Of a DNA stretch of 7,123 nt, positions 6,460 through 7,123 are shown piece after piece. Origin of the DNA: Paracoccaceae bacterium. GTDB lineage: Bacteria; Pseudomonadota; Alphaproteobacteria; Rhodobacterales; Rhodobacteraceae. The stretch spans positions 1-7,123 of the forward strand of contig JAFIEC010000369.1 of NCBI GenBank assembly GCA_020832725.1. Direction: 5' to 3'. A program made the translations under genes and the position numbers. How positions within the stretch are numbered: position 1 is the first letter of the stretch; each line of letters begins with the position of its first letter. The notes beneath the pieces are model-generated. The model ran no database searches. It saw nothing but the letters and a program-made list of their open reading frames with translations, and was not told the DNA's origin.

Positions 6460-6465
6460 AGGAGG
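6460..6465 (+). promoter_or_regulatory. Ribosome binding site fixing the merR start
   Basis: A perfect AGGAGG sits five bases before the GTG at 6471. It favours this GTG over the in-frame ATG at 6447 and TTG at 6435, both of which lie inside ihfA without a good site. Confidence 0.75.
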
Positions 6466-6470
6466 GCACG

Positions 6471-6800
6471 GTGCAGAAATCCGTCGAGGCGTTCCGCACC
6501 ATATCCGAGGTTGCCGACTGGCTGGACACGCCCGCCCATGTGCTGCGTTTCTGGGAGACCCGCTTCGAGGAAGTGCGGCCGCTGAAGCGGGCGGGAGGGC
6601 GGCGGTACTACCGGCCTTCCGACATGCTCTTGCTGGGGGGCATCAAGCGGCTCCTGCATGATGACGGGATGACCATCCGGGGCGTGCAGCGCCTGCTGGC
6701 CCGCGAGGGGATCGCCCATGTCGCGGCGCTCTCGCCCCCGGTCACATCGGCCCCCGAAGGCGAGGGCCCCGAGATGAGCGAGAAGGCCGCGCGCCGGTAA
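6471..6800 (+). CDS. MerR-family transcriptional regulator, possibly truncated at an in-frame stop
   Basis: From the GTG at 6471 the product is 109 residues. Residues 8-76 form a MerR-type winged helix-turn-helix: FRTISEVADWLDTP (8-21), HVLRFWETRF (23-32), the wing KRAGGRRYYRP (39-49) and the helix DMLLLGGIKRLLHDDGMTIRGVQRLL (51-76). There is no effector domain and no metal-binding cysteine, so it is unlike classical MerR metal sensors. The target and signal are unknown. In Rhodobacterales, as I recall, the protein next to ihfA is usually clearly longer, with an Ala/Pro/Glu-rich tail. Here a TAA at 6798-6800 ends it just as such a tail begins (PPVTSAPEGEGPEMSEKAAR), while the same frame continues open afterwards. 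Whether the stop is natural, a mutation or a sequence error cannot be settled here. The DNA-binding part is complete. Confidence 0.8.
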   Translation: MQKSVEAFRTISEVADWLDTPAHVLRFWETRFEEVRPLKRAGGRRYYRPSDMLLLGGIKRLLHDDGMTIRGVQRLLAREGIAHVAALSPPVTSAPEGEGPEMSEKAARR

Positions 6801-7123
6801 CGGCGGCGCACCGCGCGCCTGCGCGCAGGCGCGGATGAGTCGGCGGGGGCAGAAGCGCAGGCGCCCGCAGCCAAGCCAGGCAAGCCAGGTGCAGAGACCG
6901 GAGATGCGGCAAAACCCGCAGCACCGCGTCCGCGCCGCGCGGCCAAGGCCGGAGCGGCGCATGCGGCGGGGCCGGAAAGCGCGCAGATGAGCCTGCTTGA
7001 CCTTGCCCCCGGCCCCTCTGCTGTGCCCGAGGCAGCCGCGCAGGAGCCCCCCCCGCCTGCCGCACAGGCGACCGCCCCGCCGGAGGTGCCCGTCCCTGCG
7101 CCGGAAACGCAGGCAGCCGCGCC
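6801..7123 (+). pseudogene. In-frame open continuation of the merR gene after TAA, running off the window
   Basis: Reading on in the merR frame after the TAA gives 107 codons without a stop up to the window edge. The translation is rich in Ala, Pro, Glu and Gln, with patches such as AEAQAPAAKPGKPGAETG, AAKPAAPRPRRAAKAG, a hydrophobic MSLLDLAP (from 6987) and long AP runs. This is the composition expected of the disordered tail of this regulator family. Both other plus-strand frames contain stops (6836-6838 and 6988-6990). A nine-base tandem repeat (6873-6890) is in frame and encodes KPGKPG. Against coding: third-position G/C is only about 70 percent, and in DNA this GC-rich, long open frames arise by chance. 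No start codon with a ribosome site is visible, so it is not a separate gene. No other feature is seen here except the palindrome at 6814-6833. Confidence 0.4.
6814..6833. repeat. Perfect 20-base palindrome just after the merR stop
   Basis: The arms CGCGCCTG and CAGGCGCG flank a self-complementary CGCG centre, so the whole 20 bases equal their reverse complement. As RNA it gives an eight-pair stem with a four-base loop. It begins 14 bases after the TAA. No T-run follows, so an intrinsic terminator is doubtful; a transcript-end hairpin or a DNA-binding site is possible. Confidence 0.55.

Noticed and set aside
6873..6890. Nine-base tandem repeat as a possible satellite or array
   Set aside because: Only two copies exist. 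It is best read as an in-frame KPG duplication in a low-complexity tail.
1..7123. Mobile element, phage, defence or biosynthetic system
   Set aside because: All genes are conserved housekeeping families in an expected order. No transposase, integrase, toxin, nuclease or direct-repeat array was found.

Overview
This GC-rich window (coding third positions dominated by G/C) reads as a chromosomal housekeeping locus of an alphaproteobacterium. It is most likely from the Rhodobacterales (Rhodobacter/Roseobacter relatives). The pointers are the gene order yceD-rpmF-plsX-fabH-ihfA-merR next to a divergent bamE, and the style of the individual proteins. I see no IS element, phage gene, integrase, CRISPR array, tRNA or rRNA. 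I did not find a new multi-gene system; the most unusual spot is the 3' end of the merR gene at the right edge.

Layout. (1) 1-1162, minus strand: metZ-type O-succinylhomoserine sulfhydrylase, cut at its C-terminus by the window edge, with a good candidate promoter just upstream. (2) 1321-2028, plus strand: a cysteine-free glutathione S-transferase of the YfcG/YghU (Nu-class) type. (3) 2029-2223: a very GC-rich gap between convergent genes, holding two hairpins but no U-tract. (4) 2224-2718, minus strand: a BamE/SmpA/OmlA outer-membrane lipoprotein. (5) 2913-6035, plus strand: a tight cluster of yceD (DUF177), rpmF (ribosomal protein L32), plsX (phosphate acyltransferase) and fabH (ketoacyl-ACP synthase III); plsX and fabH overlap by one base. 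(6) 6155-6457: ihfA (IHF alpha subunit) behind its own candidate promoter and a small fabH-distal hairpin. (7) 6471-6800: a MerR-family regulator that ends at an in-frame TAA, although the same reading frame stays open to the window end.

The plus-strand cluster joins ribosome assembly (YceD, L32) to membrane-lipid synthesis: FabH starts fatty-acid chains and PlsX turns acyl-ACP into acyl-phosphate for phospholipid synthesis. BamE, on the opposite strand, serves outer-membrane protein assembly, so much of the locus concerns the envelope. IhfA and the MerR protein are DNA-binding proteins conserved in this neighbourhood. metZ (methionine synthesis) and the GST appear to be unrelated neighbours.

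Three genes (metZ, bamE, ihfA) have promoter candidates of one type: a TTGA-start -35, a 17-18 base spacer and a -10 beginning TAAG. This fits the known tendency of Rhodobacter promoters to have a weak -10.
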